A stretch of DNA of 34,852 nt from Candidatus Firestoneibacteriota bacterium. Its GTDB lineage: Bacteria; Oederibacteriota; Muellerivitia; Muellerivitales; Muellerivitaceae. The translations under genes were made by a program, and so were the position numbers. The stretch spans positions 1 through 34,852 of the forward strand of contig JABDGD010000022.1 in assembly GCA_013286205.1 (NCBI GenBank), given 5' to 3'. Under the pieces are notes generated by a model. The model was not told where the DNA came from and did not search any database. It worked only from the letters and a program-made list of their open reading frames with translations. This document shows positions 34,343 through 34,852 of the stretch, piece by piece (the first letter of the stretch is position 1; the number at the start of each line of letters is the position of its first letter).

Positions 34343-34783
34343 ATGCCCGAATACAAAAAAGCCTATGTCACCATCATGGTGGATGATCTCGAAAAGTCCG
34401 TGGAGTTCTATGGAAAACTCCTCGGGCTTTATGAAGACCTGCGTTTTGGGGATAGTTGGGCTGAAATGACCACCAAGGGCTTGGTGATAGGCCTGCACCC
34501 TAAAAAGATTGGTATGCAGACCAACCATAACGGCTCTGCTAGCCCTGGTGCGGCCACTTGGGGACATGAAGGCTTATCTAACGCTCCCAAGACCGAGGGG
34601 CCAAAGCTTCATCCTGTTGCGCCCGCTGTATCCATTGGATTCGAAGTAGAAGATATCCGCAAAACCGCCAAAGAACTGGAAGCCAAGGGCATTCGGTTCC
34701 ACTTCCAAGAAAACGACATCAATATCCTCGCCTTCTTCATGGACCCTGACGGCACGCCCTTATACTTAACCCAAGTTCGCTGA
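34343..34783 (+). CDS. VOC (glyoxalase/bleomycin-resistance fold) family protein
   Basis: This 146-residue protein has two VOC modules. The first is KKAYVTIMVDDLEKSVEFYGKLLG; the second is SIGFEVEDIRKTAKELEAKG, followed by FFMDPDGTPLYLTQV. The first-strand metal His of classical glyoxalases is replaced (YVTIMV), and the last strand has no Glu ligand, so catalysis is less certain than for the VOC protein at 25605. AGGAAAGG stands just before ATG 34343, so this start is preferred to an upstream in-frame TTG at 34313. A dihydrofolate-reductase-like gene follows 14 nt later, suggesting an operon. Confidence 0.85.
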   Translation: MPEYKKAYVTIMVDDLEKSVEFYGKLLGLYEDLRFGDSWAEMTTKGLVIGLHPKKIGMQTNHNGSASPGAATWGHEGLSNAPKTEGPKLHPVAPAVSIGFEVEDIRKTAKELEAKGIRFHFQENDINILAFFMDPDGTPLYLTQVR

Positions 34784-34797
34784 AACTAGGAGACATT

Positions 34798-34852
34798 ATG
34801 AGAAAGTTAGTCGTCATGTCGTTTCTCACTCTCGACGGAGTGATGCAGGCTC
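34798..34852 (+). CDS. Dihydrofolate reductase-like (RibD C-terminal family) protein, first 18 codons
   Basis: The frame runs off the window end. The visible N-terminus MRKLVVMSFLTLDGVMQA is the standard opening of the DHFR-fold RibD_C/YyaP family (KLVV.SFLTLDGVMQ). AGGAGA (34788-34793) lies 4 nt before the ATG. The 14-nt spacing from the VOC gene suggests co-transcription. These proteins are mostly of unknown substrate and are not the housekeeping folA. Confidence 0.75.
   Translation, partial: MRKLVVMSFLTLDGVMQA

Noticed and set aside
33241..34852. A complete Pycsar-type anti-phage system
   Set aside because: Only the cyclase is present. The next genes (VOC and DHFR-like) are not known effectors and have normal composition; the residues predict cAMP rather than a cyclic pyrimidine.

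Overview
The window comes from a Gram-negative-type, probably uncultivated bacterium with a mid-range GC content. The evidence is an O-antigen ligase/polymerase-like membrane protein, two lipoprotein-like exports, large membrane GT-C glycosyltransferases, and a surface protein with a Thr/Pro-rich stalk followed by a FlgD-like C-terminal module. That last architecture is common in several candidate phyla, but the phylum cannot be fixed from this sequence alone. Housekeeping genes (dnaE, clpB, two peptide deformylases, orn) show this is chromosomal DNA. I see no phage, plasmid, insertion sequence, CRISPR array, tRNA or rRNA.

Layout. 1-2.4 kb: the 3' part of dnaE and a PilZ protein. 2.4-4.8 kb (minus): a Wzy/WaaL-type membrane protein with TPRs. 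4.8-7.5 kb (plus): a polyamine operon, an ACL5-like aminopropyltransferase followed at once by a fold-I arginine/lysine decarboxylase, behind a clear sigma70-type promoter. 7.5-9.8 kb: a GAF-GGDEF protein (minus) and galE (plus). 9.8-17.1 kb (minus): a signalling block of a single-domain response regulator, a 1609-residue MASE1-GAF-7xPAS histidine kinase, a second single-domain regulator overlapping it by 4 nt, and a REC-PAS-GGDEF protein. 17.3-19 kb (minus): an ACT-ACT protein, def and orn. 19.1-21 kb (minus): an unrecognised 594-residue protein with its own extended -10 promoter and strong terminator. 21-23.7 kb: sixA and a second def (minus), then a GH1 beta-glucosidase (plus). 23.8-27.7 kb (plus): two GT-C glycosyltransferases with a VOC protein between them; all three have the same TAAACT box 6 nt before ATG and no Shine-Dalgarno, which points to leaderless mRNAs. 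27.8-30.2 kb (plus): the stalked surface protein and an NHL beta-propeller lipoprotein. 30.3-33 kb (plus): clpB behind a heat-shock-like promoter and a long inverted repeat. 33.1-34.2 kb (plus): an AT-rich class III nucleotide cyclase, probably acquired. 34.3 kb to the end: a VOC protein and the start of a dihydrofolate-reductase-like gene.

Two themes join the genes. One is cyclic-di-GMP and phosphorelay signalling: two diguanylate cyclases, a PilZ receptor, a large sensor kinase with three receiver proteins, and oligoribonuclease, which finishes c-di-GMP breakdown. The other is envelope glycobiology: the O-antigen ligase-like protein, galE, two GT-C enzymes and exported proteins. A family of about 100-bp inverted repeats built from 9-bp CACNGAGTN units occurs three times in intergenic DNA, two of them immediately before the ribosome-binding sites of sixA and clpB.

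The best candidates for new biology are the 594-residue orphan, the leaderless promoter set, the repeat-derived clpB leader and the AT-rich cyclase with an unknown C-terminal domain. No complete multi-gene system of unknown type is proven here.
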